The notes beneath the pieces were generated by a model that worked only from the letters and a program-made list of their open reading frames with translations, searched no databases and was not told the DNA's origin. A DNA stretch of 64,000 bases from Acanthosoma haemorrhoidale (Eukaryota; Arthropoda; Insecta; Hemiptera; Acanthosomatidae). The position numbers and the translations under genes were made by a program. The stretch covers positions 35,269,288 through 35,333,287 of the forward strand of contig OV884015.1 in NCBI GenBank assembly GCA_930367205.1, read 5' to 3'. Shown piece by piece: positions 1 to 14,659 of this stretch (positions within the stretch are counted from its first letter, which is position 1; every line of letters begins with the position of its first letter).

Positions 1-129
1 TCCGGTTTCAACTCTCCAAAAGATATCTTAGATACCAAAACTGTAAAACATGCTGACAATGACAGAGTTTCGACCGAAACTTATGATGCATCAGTGGATC
101 AAAGTGAAAATCGTGGTGTAAAGAATTAA
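1..129 (+). CDS. Possible 3' end of an open frame cut by the window edge
   Basis: Frame 1 is open from the first base for 42 codons and stops at a TAA at 127-129. The peptide is rich in Asp, Ser, Thr and Lys and matches no family I recognise. The frame has no start inside the window. It could be the tail of an exon, the end of a retroelement gag, or chance, since 42 open codons are only mildly unusual in this composition. Confidence 0.2.
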   Translation, partial: SGFNSPKDILDTKTVKHADNDRVSTETYDASVDQSENRGVKN

Positions 130-929
130 GTATTTTGGTGATGAAAAAATAAGTAATTACTTTTTCGACAATCGTGTGTTTCCTATAAAACTAAAGGTGC
201 CAGGTGTGTGGTTGAGGAACATGAATCTATTCAGTTTTATATATGAACGTAGATCTTCAAGATAATTTAGTGGATGGTCTGTCGTCACGTAAGGTTGTGA
301 TTGAAAGTGGTGTTAGGGAAAGTGCTAAAGACAGCCTGCTGTTAAAGGGACGAACCAACCCCCGGTAATTGACTCTGCCAAGGGATGAGTTTTACGAGGC
401 CGTGGTTATAGCCGTTTCGATATAGGGCCGCTTTACATAAGCCGTACGTACGCCTTTTCAGAGGGCCAACATATGCACTCGGAGATCTTCTCGACACCGG
501 TATCTGATAATCCATTATTGATTACATATGGCCGTTTCAGTTCCTTTCGCGAAATTCTAACCCATGTTGTTATTAACATTCAAGTACAATGCACAAAGCA
601 TCACATAAAAGTTTCGTTGAGCCAACCAAAATTATTTTATTAACTTTTTTTAACTGTACTCCTATAATATGATACATCTTAGTAATCAGAACGTAAACAA
701 TTTTAATTGTTTCAACTACATAACATAATAGAAAAATATTTATTAATCACAAGTTTTTTTTTACTTTATTTATTAATTCACAACTGTGATTAGAGTCAAA
801 ACCAGCGAATGTGCTGTAAATATAATAAAAAATTGCATGTCTGCCATAAAGGCAGAGGGCATCCTGTGATACAATACCTATATTATTGAGGTCAAATTTG
901 AAGATATTTTATTGTTATTAATTTAAAAG
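130..929. other. Stretch without a recognised gene
   Basis: The first 400 bp are less AT-rich than what follows, and short interrupted frames can be read in them, including a Gly/Arg-rich piece near 390-410. That could be retroelement gag debris, but nothing is diagnostic. From about 600 to 900 the sequence is plain AT-rich DNA. Confidence 0.4.
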
Positions 930-1740
930 ATCTCTATTCCCACGTCTCCGCAGTCGCCATTGAATGTTACCAGGTAAGTCATGTGTAGTCCTTGTATTAG
1001 TGGGTTAGGGAGTCCGTGTGGTTTGTTGTGAAAGTTTCTGTATAATGTTGTAGTGCAGTCGTTAACGCAAGTAGTTTTGAAATCAGTGTGACCTCACGTA
1101 AAACGGTGCACCTGTGATAATTCTTAGAGCTTTTGATTAGAAAATCTGTATAGTTCTGATGGTAGTTTTCTCATCAATTAATTTGGCGAAGTTTTTAAAG
1201 TTGGTACAATAGATGATTTAATAGTTTTAACCGGTAGTAGTGTTAGTGCTTTCAATTTCGTATGCGGTTTCCAAGTCAGCCTCTTATCCAACGTAAATCT
1301 TAAGCATCTAACTGTGTCGGTTCGCAACTATGAAATAGAATCAGAACCAGCGTACAAAATAGGAATGTCATCCAGTGATACCTCCCCGTAAATGTATGTA
1401 GGATTAGCATCATAACATATTACAGCCTCTATTTAAGTCGGTGTGGAGTATATTTAGACTAGTCAAGTGTAGACAGTTCCTGTGTTAGTTTGCAGTATCC
1501 TGGTTATTTTGATTCTGTCTACCATTGGATTCACCATCGGTGTAAGATAGTTATATGATTTTGAAGAATTAGGGAAAGGATCGTGTTTACAGAAAATAGC
1601 TATGTCGTTTGGGTAAAAGGTGGTACGTGTGTGGGGGAGTGCAAGTATATCGTGGATTTAAATGGTATAAACAAGTGGATTAAAGGGGTCAATACCAGGT
1701 ACTTTTACCAGGTGATAGGTAGAACTTTTCATCAAGATAT
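930..1740 (-). mobile_element. Degenerate Jockey-like LINE reverse transcriptase
   Basis: Reading the minus strand from about 1720 downwards gives the fingerprint of a non-LTR reverse transcriptase, broken by stops and frame changes. Near 1640-1700 there is a relic of the stretch before the catalytic loop. Near 1600-1625 a decayed catalytic motif reads YPNDIAIF, where active elements have F/YADD, so one catalytic aspartate position is lost. At 1250-1330 the thumb-region motif reads VRCLRFTLDKRLTWKPHTK, the usual Jockey VRYLGxxLDxRLTWxxH block. This is a dead copy. The clade assignment rests on the thumb motif. Confidence 0.6.
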
Positions 1741-4700
1741 GATTTTATAATTAAATACTAGGTCTGAGGTAGTAATTTTCTAAGTTAGTACAGAAGTCCT
1801 GTATGCTAAACTATGTCAATGGTTAAACATCGAGAGATTCCCCAGTTAACTACATGTTATATTGTGTACTTAGTATTCCCAGTTAATTTTTTACCAAATA
1901 ATAAATTATATATACTAATTAATTGGCTTATGGCCCTTTATTATGTTTCATCAAATGGAATTAAATGCAAAATACCTTGCCTCTAATGTGGATTGAGTTA
2001 ATCTTAAGAACACAATATTAACGCCTGCTCCAAATTATTGAAACAAAATTGTTTTTCACTGTCGTGAAATCCATTAATTAATGACAATGCAGTTTTGGAG
2101 AAACGGCAGTATTCTTAATGTCCCAACATTCAATGGGAATTCAATTTCATGTCTATACGATAAACCTTCCCAAACAAGGAACTCACAAATACCTGAATAG
2201 ACCTTTACGATGTTCTCATGTATTTCAAGCAATGGTCCTAAGACGGAAGACAATTATCAAAAAAATCCATAAGACAATTTTTTTCCTGTAGTGTCATATT
2301 TTAGTACGTAGTATGCTAGTAACAGTATTATCATATTATCAATATTATCATTTTTTAATTTAATGAAATAATAGTTGCAAATAACCAATCAAGTTAAAAT
2401 GCTGGCTAAACGCCCTTGCACTACTACCACATTCTACTCCCTTAACTCTTACATCATGATGTTGGAAAACACATTTTCTTTTGTTAACACGCATTTCTAA
2501 AAGTTTTAGACAAAAGAAAAATTGAATTTCTATATGCTTATTATTATAATATTCTACCACTAGGAACTAAAAACGATTCAGCTTGGCCTACTTACTCGAG
2601 TGTTAGCACAAAGGGCACTCACCTTACATGGAAGAGCTAAATCGCTTTTCATGGTGGTCCCACAATTTTGCTATACAACACACAATTTAAATGAGACCAT
2701 TTGTGAATATTCCAGAAAAAAATGAATTATTTCCAATAGTTCCCAGTTAATTTAATTAACTAAATAATAAATGTTATATTACAATGAAAAAATACTCAGC
2801 CAACTTTTCATATTAATTGTATTACAGTGAGATCATCATGTATATGAGCTCTTGAATAGATTTACATTACTATGCAGCTATTCAGATGGCTTTAGAAACT
2901 TTCAAATAGTTAGGTCAACTTTACAGGCAGGCTACATTGAGCACAAAGGACGCATTATATCCCCTAATGATACCCTAGCGTTGGTTTATTAAATATCTCA
3001 ACTGAAATGTTCCCACAAAGAGACTAAATCCAGTGTAGTAAATCTCATCATACCCCGTCAGCAAGCATTATGGAAAATTTCTATGGTAAATATTTAACCC
3101 CGAATCATCGTGAATTCTTAATTTAACAAGCCTTTTTCGTTGGAAATCCACAAATATACTTGATGTAAAATCGACTAAAAAGAGTAATGCATAATAATAA
3201 AATATTAATCGAATATTTTACTGATCTTCATAAAAATTGTTTATCATGTTTCTCGGGGGATTCTAATATATAGCCACCCCTATTGCTCTTAATAAAGGTT
3301 GGCTTGTCTCGTCCACTATATTAGATAAGTCATAAAATATATGACACTTAATTAAAGAGGGCGTATTAAAATTATATAAATGTTTACCCTTATAGAATAA
3401 AATTAAGTTAAGTATGAAAGCTATAATTGATTACACCGAGACTCAATTGGAAATTATTATATGTAATATTTAATATTTATTTTTATGATTATTCCTCCTT
3501 CAGTCCATTGTCGATTTCGAAAACCATATTACGATCATTATCCATTATTTGAACCGGTATAGTTATTTTTTATCAATTGAAAATAAATTCTGATAATGAC
3601 ACGAATTTCAATTTATCGTTATAATATTTTAAATGCATCTATTATTATATTACTATCTGACATTATAAAATTATAGGTTATGTAAATTATGTAAACATTT
3701 CTAGCTTTGTCATTAATATTTTTATGATTTCGTTAGCATACCACATAAAATACTATAAACATTAAACTAACTTATGGTTTATTATTTCTAAATAAATAAT
3801 TTGTCTTGAAGATTATATATTTTGAGCTTGACTGAATCCCATGACCGGAATCTCTCGACGTTTGTAATGAAAACTGTAATGAGTAACTCTAATTGAAAAA
3901 CGTGACGTTACTAAAGCAAATCTGGTTATACATTTGAAGGTAATATTTTAGGTAAATTATGTTTACTAAAACATATTCTAACTCATATGGCTACGTGCGT
4001 AACCCAAATCCTCAGTTCCAATTTGTCTTCTTTAATCCTACAAAATCCTCGTCTCGTGACTTTAATTTCGTATTTTACAGTTTTTATTAAAAATAATCAA
4101 ACATGGTACAACCAACAGGTAAAATATAAATTATGTCCTTCAGGCTCAGTTTTGGGTCTATTTTCCTTTCGAGATTTCGTGACCCCTGCGGGATGAAGTC
4201 GTTTTTTTAATAAACCGATCACAAAAGAATAATTTGCATTAAAAAACGAATTTGTATTAAATATACATTGGAGATTATTTGTCAACCCAAAACCTGTGAG
4301 AGCCCAAACCTTCCATAAGGTGATAGTAAAAGGACCCAATAAAGCTGCCCAAATAGGCTCCTGGACTTTTCAATTTCATGGCTTTTAATGCTTGAGGGCT
4401 CCGCTACAATAGGTGTCCGAAAACACAAAAGGTTGTTTTATGCCAAAAACACTTAGGTATTTCCTTTTATTGACAGTACAAGTATACATTCTTGTCCGAT
4501 GGAGGTTCAATAACCTTGTGTTCCTTCTTTGAGGTATGAAACTACCTTAAATTGTCACTGTTTACCAAGTAACCCATATTATTGAAGCTACCAACGTTCT
4601 TCAATTCTTAACGTGACAGATTTCAGAAAACATAAAAATAATAGGAAAATAATTAAGATATACGTGAACCTTGAGTTTAGTTTGTAGATTAGCATATAGC

Positions 4701-7700
4701 TAAATGAGTTGTAGGTTGGATTGGGTTTATGAAAAAAAAAATTTCAATTAATGTAAAGGTTAGCCTTTAGCGAAAATTAATTCATTTTTAAAAAGACCAT
4801 TAGAGAAAATTCCAGAAATCTGATCTATTTCCAATTGGTCTCAGTTAATTTTTAACTAAATAATAAAGGAAATATTTATAATATAAATGATAAATGATGT
4901 ATTAATATAACGTAAGACAGATTTCAGAAAACGTATACAAATAGCAAAAAAAATTAAAATATATTTTAGTATATGCGAACATTATCTGACAAATCACGTT
5001 ACAATTTTTAAAACACTTTTTACCACAGGACGTTGCATACAACAACAAAAATTGGGTTTATGAGAGAAAAAAAAGTAGTTTTAATTTATGTAAGTTGTAA
5101 AGATTTAGCCTTCGGCGATAATTACGCCTACGAACTTGACAGTCATGAACCTAAGTTTACTGTTCCCTAAATTAATTTGTGGTGTTAATTTGTCCCTACG
5201 TTTAGTGAATAGGATTTCCATCGGTGAAAGAAATTATTTGCATTCATTATGGAATTTTCAAGCCTTCTAGTAATTTGCCGCATTGCCATGAAGATGTGAC
5301 CATTGCCAAATAATTTGCGAACATATACTAATCGACTAGGTCAGTGGAGACAAATTCGTTAATATTGAATAAATGCCATGAGATAGCCAGTCCCTGTGTC
5401 AACCTAGCAGACTTTAGGGCACAGATCTTGCGTTTTTTATGTTTATAGGAATGTATATTCCTCTCAAATAAAATAGATTAGTTAAATTAAGAAGCTGGGT
5501 GTTCGATACCTTCATTGAGTACTAGCATGACATTTTTCAATGTTATCAAATCGATAGTGGTGATCTTTGAGCTTGAATATTTATTTTTGTTTTGGTATAT
5601 TATTTTTTTACTTTTAATTACCATTAACAAGTACAGTAAAACGAGATATAATGAAAAAGTATAAAACTCGGAGTCAGATTTATTCTGACTGCCTGTCTCG
5701 CCAATTGTATCAAAGGAGCAAGATGAATCGAGAAACATTTATTTCAATAGATGATATAGGATACATAATGGGAATAAATGTATGTTTCTTTGACTTGACT
5801 AAATCCCTCCCGCTTGCCTGTCCAGAAAGAAAAAAAAATAATAACCCCAGGCCGGGTATTGTGTTTCACTGAAACAATGCGTCGTCAAATGGCTTCGTGT
5901 TATGAAAAAAGTTGGAGGTTTCAAATGATCACAAATGAAAAAACGTAGGAACGTTGGCATAATATAGGACTTGTTGCCATTGTTATTTTTAAAAAAAGAA
6001 TACAAATTCCAATCCATTCATTCAACGCTCGTTGAATTCTCGTCAAAATATAATCATTTGACATACATAAGAATAATTTGAGAACGGTACGGTAGTTCAG
6101 AAAGAAAGTTTGATATACATGTATATAACCTGCATCTATTAAGTGAGTATCATATCCTTCATTGAATTGGGAGCATGAAACCTGGCAATGGAGGGGAACA
6201 CTAACTTAATAACTGAATTATAATTGAGGTGTAATGAAAAAGTAGGTATTTGGGCAAAGTAAAGAACTAAAGGAGGTACTCTCTCTACCCTCTCAGGGAA
6301 ACACGATTGACACACGAAGACAACAGTTTAATACTTTGAGAAGCTAAGTATTGTAAAATCCTCACTTTACCAATGGTTACCATCTTCGAGAGATGACCGT
6401 TAAGACTAGGTAGTCCTTCTTTAAGCTGAGGACAGGGCTCAAAATTTTACCCCGTGACAGAAAAATATTATATATAATTATAAAATCAGATTTCAACTAC
6501 CAACGAAAAATTCCCTAGTATTCAGTAGCAGTAAGAGAGAGGCATTGAGAAGCAGGTGCAGTTATTAATGATTAGAAAGCTGATTAGTTTGTTACGAAAT
6601 TTATTCGCTCAAACGTGCTAGTGTCTTCATGTTCGTTATTCTAAAACCAGTGAAATGAATGTAAATTAAAAAAGCAAGTCAACATTTGGAGCAACTACCG
6701 TTTTCCATCATGTGAAATAAGGGAATGGAGGCTGACTTTGAGGAATGACAACCCAAATAGGAAAAAAATTGAAACCAAATGACCAAAGACTGTAAAAAGG
6801 AGTTGAAGAAAATAATTTAAGGTTCCCAAAAAGGTGGTCGACGAAATCCCGTCTAAAATAAATGAATAAAATGTTACCTATCGTATTGTACCTCCACCAA
6901 TGGTTATTGGTATTTATTTCTGAACCATTAATTTGGTACCTCCCTCCTTGGTTGCAAGTTTAATTATTTTAAATTGCTTTTCTGAATACTCGTAAGCTGT
7001 ATTTACTTCTTTATTGTGTGGACCATAATTATAAATTCAGACGCAATACCCTTCAAGTTCAATCAAAAAGTAGTAAGAAAACATTCCGTTCGCTAGGCGA
7101 GAAAACCAAACACTCGAAAGACGATATAGAGACAAAATTGAAAAAAAACAAAGCTTCAATGTCCAATAGACAATAGGGCGGGGGACAGACTCTCTGAAAA
7201 GATTATATCAAGTGAAATCCCATTATTTACACTAGCACGGCTCAAACAATACAACCCTATACAATACACACATGCCTCACTGAATACTACGTGGTCTCCA
7301 TTTCTTTTTATTCCGTTCTACATATTCCACAATTCTCATCTCATTCAATATGGGTAATCAGCTGTCCATCACCTGTAACCAATCCGTGGTTAAAGGTGTC
7401 ATCACCAACAGATTAAATATTTATTTATTTTGGCACGGTTATTAATCCGATGGTTTCGTACTACAAGAAAAAATCCTCATTCCGCACAATAATCAACAAC
7501 TGGCACCAAGTTGAGAACGTTACCAGCAATAGCTACAAAGATTATTCAAAGCCCTAGGAATTAAATGGTCAATCTAAAATTAGGATATAAGGGAAATCAC
7601 AAACGATAAGTTTGCCGTAGAGTCTAAAAAAGGTGGTTAGTTTTATTTTGGGTACGGGTGGGGAATTAAACTAAACTAGCATCATGTCTCTAGTTAAAAC

Positions 7701-8439
7701 GGATAATAAAGGATTGAGTTAAATTTGCGAAAACAATTTTAATGGCTGTTTTGATGACGTATTGGAACTACAGATAAAAATAAAAAAGTAAATTTACAAA
7801 TTATTAATAAACATTCAAGAACTTTCTTTAATTTGAAACTCTGCTCAGTATGGCGGACAAACATTTTTTCTATTATCTAGTAATTAATTAATTAATGTGC
7901 CTTAATTATATTTTAAGGAGTTAAAAATATTTTTGATGCCATCAGGTAATTTTATAGGTAAAATAGTTTACGCGCTCACACCATAAAAAAAAAACACCTT
8001 AAAATAGAAAGTTTCGGGAGCATCCATTAAAACGGCGCACGTTTAAGGATATGTGAAACGATTTCAATACTTATTTTTTCTTGTTTATTTTTTTTTTATA
8101 GCCTATCATCAGTAATGATGAAGTCTAACAAATAAAATTAAGTATTTTTTAGGAAAAATATCGATTAAACATTATTATTATTATTATTATTTTATTGAAT
8201 GAAGTGTTTGAAAAGTTATAATTGAGTTTGTAGGAACATTACTTTGTTAATATAAAAATACAGTTTAGTTCATAATAGATGTAAACAAATTTGATTTGGT
8301 TAAAAAATGTCAATTTTATCTTGGGATTAACTGTATTATCTTTTAATTAACATATTTTTTTGTTATCTCTTCTTCTGTTAGCATTTTAAGTAAATGAATA
8401 TTTAAAGAACTTTAAATTCTTCATTTTTTTTCATATCTC
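1741..8439. other. AT-rich DNA, no gene recognised
   Basis: I found no conserved protein motif, RNA gene or intact mobile element on either strand here. The longest open frames (60-83 codons) lack coding character, and the only visible simple repeat is an ATT run near 8170. Undetected short exons or very old transposon debris could be present. Confidence 0.4.
8170..8191. repeat. ATT microsatellite
   Basis: A run of about seven ATT trinucleotides in AT-rich DNA. No associated feature. Confidence 0.8.
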
Positions 8440-9140
8440 TCAAAATAATAAAAATAGGATAAGGGAAAAATAAAATGGGATACTTATCTTGGATTGGTAA
8501 TTGCCTTTCACTTGGGGGAGTCCCTTTTGAAAGATGTGTGTAGGGGATGAGGAGTGTGGAGGGCCTCGGGAGAGGTGTATCGTTGTATCGGTATGTGTGT
8601 GAGGAGGGTGATATCGGGACGGTGGGAGAGTCCACCGAGGGTTAAGCCGAGGAGTCCAGACCATGGGTCTGTAGTTGACCAGGTCGGGCCTGGTGTGAGT
8701 GGCCCCCGGCAGGGGCTGGCCGAGTCGGCCGTTGGCCGAGGTGTCGACCTTACCGAGAAGCGTCTCTACGTCGGCTTGTTTGGGTCAAAGGCCAGAAACC
8801 TTGTAATTTAAAATTACATGGCCTATGAGTAGGATGCCCTGTCCAGCCGTGCTAAGACCCTCTCTACCAGCCCGGTGAGCTGGGAGGTCAGCTGGTTCAT
8901 CGCTGTGGGCATGGCGTTCCTCATATTGAACATAGCGTCTTTGTTAGCAGCGCGTTAAGGCAGGGGTGCTGGGATTTCTTCAGGCGCCCAGGTTTGGCCG
9001 GAAGTCACCTGTGAGTAGGAGGTGGTTTGTCGTGGTGGAGGGGGGCAGGCACGTATGTAGCCTTGTACGGGCACTGGGGCTGCTGAGGCAACAGAGGTGC
9101 TTGCCTCTACCTGGGCTGCAGAATTCAATGATTTAAACGT
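8440..9140 (-). mobile_element. Jockey-type LINE relic: end of ORF1 and endonuclease part of ORF2
   Basis: This is a distinctly GC-rich island. On the minus strand, 9120-8880 reads as a proline-rich then helical ORF1 tail, with segments such as QGYIRACPPPPRQTTSYSQV and MFNMRNAMPTAMNQLTSQL and one internal stop. After a short gap come LAFDPNKPT-like residues (the Jockey endonuclease start, usually LxFNANGL). Further on, GLSHRPDITLLTHIPIQ followed by a serine/histidine-poor version of the SSDHxPV block matches the end of the APE-type endonuclease. Frames change at least twice and the central endonuclease is deleted, so it is inactive. The sequence turns AT-rich abruptly below 8440. Confidence 0.65.
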
Positions 9141-10374
9141 TCGAGGTGGAACTCGTCCATATTTGGACCACGGTCCAATTTGCCTATTTCAGTCTCTGAA
9201 CAAAGGATTTGAGAGTTACCTGTGACTTAGTAACAGATTCCTCCCACTCCTCTGCAGTCTCCACTGTTACACTAAGTTTATTCAACTTTGTAATAGTCTA
9301 AAGTTAATTAAGACATGAACTTTTAAAATTGCACAAAAGTTTATAAAGTTTAAACAATTTCAAGATCATATGTCAACGTACAGATATCAATTCTTCATTA
9401 GTTTATTGAACAACCTAACCTACAGCTTGTGCAGCAGCGAGTAGCTAGGTTTACAAGGACAAAGTCGCAAGGATATGTAACCCAGTCCATAATTAATATA
9501 TAATAACTTTACAAATGTTCCGCAATAGTACATAGATTACATTTCCTTCTTCTAGTAACCAACAATTTAAAATAATTTGATAGTTACATTTTAAAGGTTT
9601 CATACAGGTCTATATGGTTAGGGATGATTTATTATCATTAAAGCAATGTTCAACCAAATGGTCTATTTGGCCATTTCTATTTTGAAAGATCTTCTATGTT
9701 CACAATCTGCCAAGAATTATAGAAAGAATAAACGTAATTGAATCGATGTGAGATTCATCAAGTCATATTGTGAGAGTGAACCCTAAATCCGATCATAGAA
9801 AATCATCTTGAAATTTCATCATTCCCTCGAAGATTTTTAGGAAAAAAATCAGTAGCTAGTGGCTAGGATGCATATTGTCTATGATGGCAATAAAAAAAGA
9901 CAGGCTATTAAAATTTAATCAAATCTAGTGTACTTGACGGAATTAGAATTTAATATAAAATGTATACTCAATTGTACAGCAAATAATAAAGTCTATATTG
10001 GGGCGTACAGAGCTGTAACCCTTTTTATACATATTGCAACACTTATAATAATAATTGAATTAGCAAATCGAGATTCTATTTTACTTTTATATGGTTTTTA
10101 TTAGTTTCTATTTAAGTTTTTTATTGAGTTACTTTAAATTACAGATGACCAACATAATGTGTTCATTAAAATTATTCGAAGGGGACAGAGTACCCGGAAT
10201 AAATGTCTTCAACACAAGGTTTTCACGAGACTAATTCTCTTCACCCTGATAAATTCGTTTCATAGCTATTGTGGAATGGTTTATAATATTCTTCTATGCC
10301 GCTACTGAATATATCTACGTTAACTTAATCTTTAAATTATTAATTTTTACTTATAGTGTAGATCGTGGAATTGA
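9141..10374. other. AT-rich DNA, no gene recognised
   Basis: No coding motif, RNA gene or repeat boundary was recognised on either strand between the two Jockey relics. Confidence 0.4.
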
Positions 10375-11056
10375 CAATTATCCAAGCTCCTCCATCAGGC
10401 ACGTCACCGGATACGAGCCAGTGCAGACTGGCCAAGAGTGCGACAGTCGCATACCCTTAGGACAGGATTGGGGAAACTGAACGTTTCAAGGACTCACGCT
10501 GTTACGCATTTATAGCAGGTCACGAGGCCACTGCCGTTTTAGTCTCCGAGGAGGATTATAGGGATGAATGGTGCAGTGCAATCACTTTGCTAGGGGATCA
10601 GGGTGGTTGGGTAGGTCACTATGGAATTTCATGAACCTGGAAAGATTGAGTTCAAGAATATAAGGTATATTAAGATCGTATGAAGGGTTTTGTTGCTGAC
10701 GTAATAAGGGGCATTAACTATTTTTCTTAGGACTTAAGATTGAAAGGATTGGATACGCTTGATGTTCGACTTGTTTGCTGTCTCCCATAACTCTATTCCT
10801 AATGTCCAGATTAGCTTAAATATAACTTTGTAGATTAGTAATTTATTTTCTATTTGATGTCCAAAGATGTCCAAAGCGTCTGTTTAGTTCTTGTCTTTTT
10901 AGCCTCGTATGTGGGTTCCATTTCAGCCTTTTGTCAAGATAGAAGCCTAAATCCTCCTGTCTCGGATACAGGAAGTAGGATGGAATTAAAAGTAACTAGT
11001 GGAGATGACTTGCGGCCGAGAGTAAAGGGGACATTTTTCTTCATTAATTTTTGCTA
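10375..11056 (-). mobile_element. Truncated Jockey-family LINE, 3' part of ORF2
   Basis: This aligns by eye with the copies at 39985-40520 and 56028-57543. The shared blocks include the one encoding the C-terminal region after the reverse transcriptase (around 10500-10800, with the family's AKKSNIKRIQSFQSKVL-type segment) and the block near 10870-11000 that encodes the thumb region. It runs into unrelated AT-rich DNA at about 11056, so it is 5' truncated. Several indels and stops break the frame. The 3'UTR is shorter than in the other copies and no clear poly(A) tail or target duplication was found. Confidence 0.75.
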
Positions 11057-14000
11057 TCAATACTACAACTAAAAATCTAATGAGCTTTTTAATGCTTTCT
11101 CAAGCTCCGTCATATTCAACTGAAGTTATCCAAATTTTGCAGAGGCCTTATTGTCGATTTCGGGGGTAAATTCGTAGTTCTACCAGATAACGCCGCACGG
11201 TCAGTGACCCTAAAAACTCAAGAGATAGATTCACACCTCTGTGGATTATTCCAATTATACCACTAATAATAAAAATGTAAATACGATATTAGCTCAATAT
11301 TTAAAATTATCATCTGGAAATACTATAAGTAAAAAGACTACTAAGTAGCCATCTCCTGATTCCCTTAATTCAATTTTGTTGATGATAATATTTACAAATT
11401 AACATACCACTCACTAAACGTGAGATTTTATAAATTTTATCTGCTAGATGTTAGTAATTATTATCATTTTCAAGAGAGGGAGAGAGACAGAGAGAGAGAG
11501 AGAACTGGAGATTTCATGAACTGGTGAGCTAATGAAAAAGAAGGTTTGTTTTACCCCTCCACTAACAAATGTTGTCAGCTTTGTTGTGGAGCGAAAACAG
11601 CAGTTTTGATAGCAGTGAGAAAACAAGGAGCCACCATACCAGTCCACAACCCACCCAACCCTTTCTCAACCCATTTTCGTCAAAGTATCGTATTAATGTG
11701 GAAAACTGAGTTTGCCCCCGTTAATGTTGTAACTGTTATAAGAAAATGTTTCCTTTATTCGTATTTAACTGACTAAAATTTGTTTGCATTCATTATCAGG
11801 GAATAGACGTCGCGGGACTCTTACGTTATTTTCTTAAAACCTTGTTAAATGATTGTGAAAAAAATCAGTATTTTTACATCAAGAATATTGCATTTTATTT
11901 TTTTACATATAGGTCACCAGACATCGTTTTTTCTACGAAATTAAAAAAAACCATTGAAATGACATTAAATACTAGATTCCTTTCGTTGGCCGCGAAAGAT
12001 TCTTTTTTTATAATATCTTCACATTTAGCATGCATATTGAGAAATTATTTAAAATATTTATCATGAGATATTGAGAAATATCCCTCCATAAAGTTTCGAT
12101 TCAACCATTTCTGAGATCGCTATCGCAGAATATAAATGCAGAATACTAAGCCTCTTCTTTCATGCTTAGAAAATATTTTTAAAGGTACCCTGGCTTAAAA
12201 AATATTGATTAATAAATATTTTAAACAAACAATGCGGACTTGAATATGTACATGCACTAAACACATGCGATTCTGATCCACTTTACCATATAGTAATAGC
12301 TAACTTATAACCAATATAACATAGATATTTCCGCAAGGTCTGCCTGCAGAGATGACTAAAAATGGCCTCCTTAAGATCACTTGCTTCGTCAAAAAAAGCC
12401 TTATTAACTGCGATCTGGGATTAACATGGAGCCCCCCTAATGCCTCAAAGGGTGCATTCATACCCTCGACGGTGGCCTTCACCACTTATCTTACTCATTA
12501 CTCAACTAACTTCAATTATAAAAAGTTAGCTGGATTCTAAAATGTCATCAAAATAAATATATGTGACTGTGGCCTAAACTATTTTCAAGACCATCTTCTA
12601 CCTGTTCCGAAGTAATATTTTTTTTCAAATTCTTTACTTGAAAAATCAATCAATTTGCTTACCCAACATTAATAATTGTGATTTAGAAGCTCAACTCATT
12701 CATACCTATACACAACTCCACTCACTCAATATGAAGAGTTCACGCTCATACCAACATGCATACAATATGTAGCTATAAAATCTACCCAGGAGTCTCCAGA
12801 GAGGATTCCCCAGTGAATCTGAGGGAAATTCGGGGGCAAAAAAAACTCCCTCCGCCTCACTTTTCGACAGTAAATTAATAATATTGTAACTTTTTAAACC
12901 AGCAATTGTACCTATGTTAATTTTCAGATATGAGATGCACTGAAAAAATATTTATTATTATTTATGTTACTCGTTGGGAAATGTTAAAGTTGAAATAACT
13001 GTACTGTATTATTTCGATATAATAGTTCGAAGTACTCCGCTCTTTGAAGTGATAACTAAGGAAGTTAAACCGAATAAACAAAATGAACCATCGTAACAGT
13101 TTCCATGTACGTGCTTGCTCTAAAGGGAAAAAAATCATTTGATGCGTTACCCTTCCTGATTACTTGATGATATCTCAGTTTCATCAATACTTGATAATAA
13201 TTTATCAGATAAATACTTCGGTCAAGAGTCCTGTTATTGCAAACTCATGTACCATGCGTTGCATGTATTTACCTAAAACCATACAAGCGTGGCTGTGTAG
13301 AAGTGAACCTAATCTTTTTAAGTAATCGCAGGGGTTTAATCGCAAGTTATTTTTTAACGAAAGATCATTTCACCAAGTTCTGCCTGTTGAGATTAATTCT
13401 TTACTGCCATTATCCTGCGTTTCATGCCGTATATATTTTAAGACATTAAATATATTTATTTCTTAGTTTAATAATTATTCTTTTGATTTTCACTTACGCA
13501 TACTTGCTGCTTTGCCCTGCCTTTTTCAAACGGTTGTGCTTTTACCATGCTCCGATATACATAAAGTTAAGCAATATATGGGTGGCCTAGTTAAGGTGTT
13601 TGTCTTTTTTTGTTTTTTCTTAACCCGTATATTAATGTTTTTTAAAATTAATAATAAATTGTAAGCAATTAAAAAGTTGTGGTTGGCTCCTTACACTTCA
13701 TTTTAAGGAGTGCATAACTTAAAAACTAACACATCTTTTTATTGGTAAAAATTATATAAAAGTGGAAAAAAAGGACTAGGGTGTTCGTCAACTGGAGGTC
13801 GTAAAATTCAAAGTTCTAAAACTATCAAATGTATTGGGAAGATAGTGCGTCTTTTCATCCAAATCGTTTTAAAAAGATATTGTGTTTTTTCAATGTTTTT
13901 TTAAAGGATAAATAATTGAGATCTCCTAATCGAGTATCTAGCCATTGAAGTACCTGTCCCGAGCTCGTGGTTTGGGATTCGTAGGCTCTACAAAATGATA

Positions 14001-14659
14001 GTTTTAACTGCTAAAGTACGCTAATGCTTGAAGAACCAAAAATCTAACATTTTTTTTTGTTATGGGAAGTGAGGGCCGAAAATTTTAATTTTTTAATATT
14101 CTGAAGCCCAAACACTCTGAAAAGAGACACCTGTATTTTAATATTTACGCTGTGTGAAAATTAAATAGTTCTAAAATGCTTTGGAGTCTCTCGAACTACC
14201 TTTTCATTATTTGCACAAAAACTTTTTGGAAAAATATCTATCGTCCAACTCAACCTAAGGAAACTATATAACAACTATCCCAAGTTTTTTTTTAACATAG
14301 CTTCTATTTAATGTCGACAAGTTACCGATTCAGTACACCGTATTCATACCAATTCAATCATTCATAGTCATGAGGATGCCTGAATTAGTGAGACGTTGAC
14401 TGGGAATGTAACAATAAATAAAAGATTTTTGGAGACACTCAAAAGCATATTCGTACAATTTAGTCTTCAAACAATGCATTTATTTTTATTTGGCAAAATA
14501 TAATGTTACAAAATAGTTTAAAAATGAAAGTAAACGTTTTATTATTTTGTCATTACCGCTTGTACAAGTGACGAACGGTTATTGGTTTTATGTTCGTATT
14601 CCGATTGGCTAACGATATTTTTTCTTTATATTGTATCATTTTATCCATTCCTTTTCCTC
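11057..14659. other. AT-rich DNA, no gene recognised
   Basis: Apart from a GA-rich microsatellite at 11472-11503, I see no supported feature. The open frames of 60-76 codons here show no family motif. Confidence 0.4.
11472..11503. repeat. GA microsatellite
   Basis: Imperfect (GA)n run with a GGG and a CA interruption. Confidence 0.8.

Noticed and set aside
8554..8811. 85-codon plus-strand ORF in the GC island
   Set aside because: It is the antisense shadow of a Jockey LINE relic, whose minus-strand frames carry recognisable ORF1 and endonuclease motifs.
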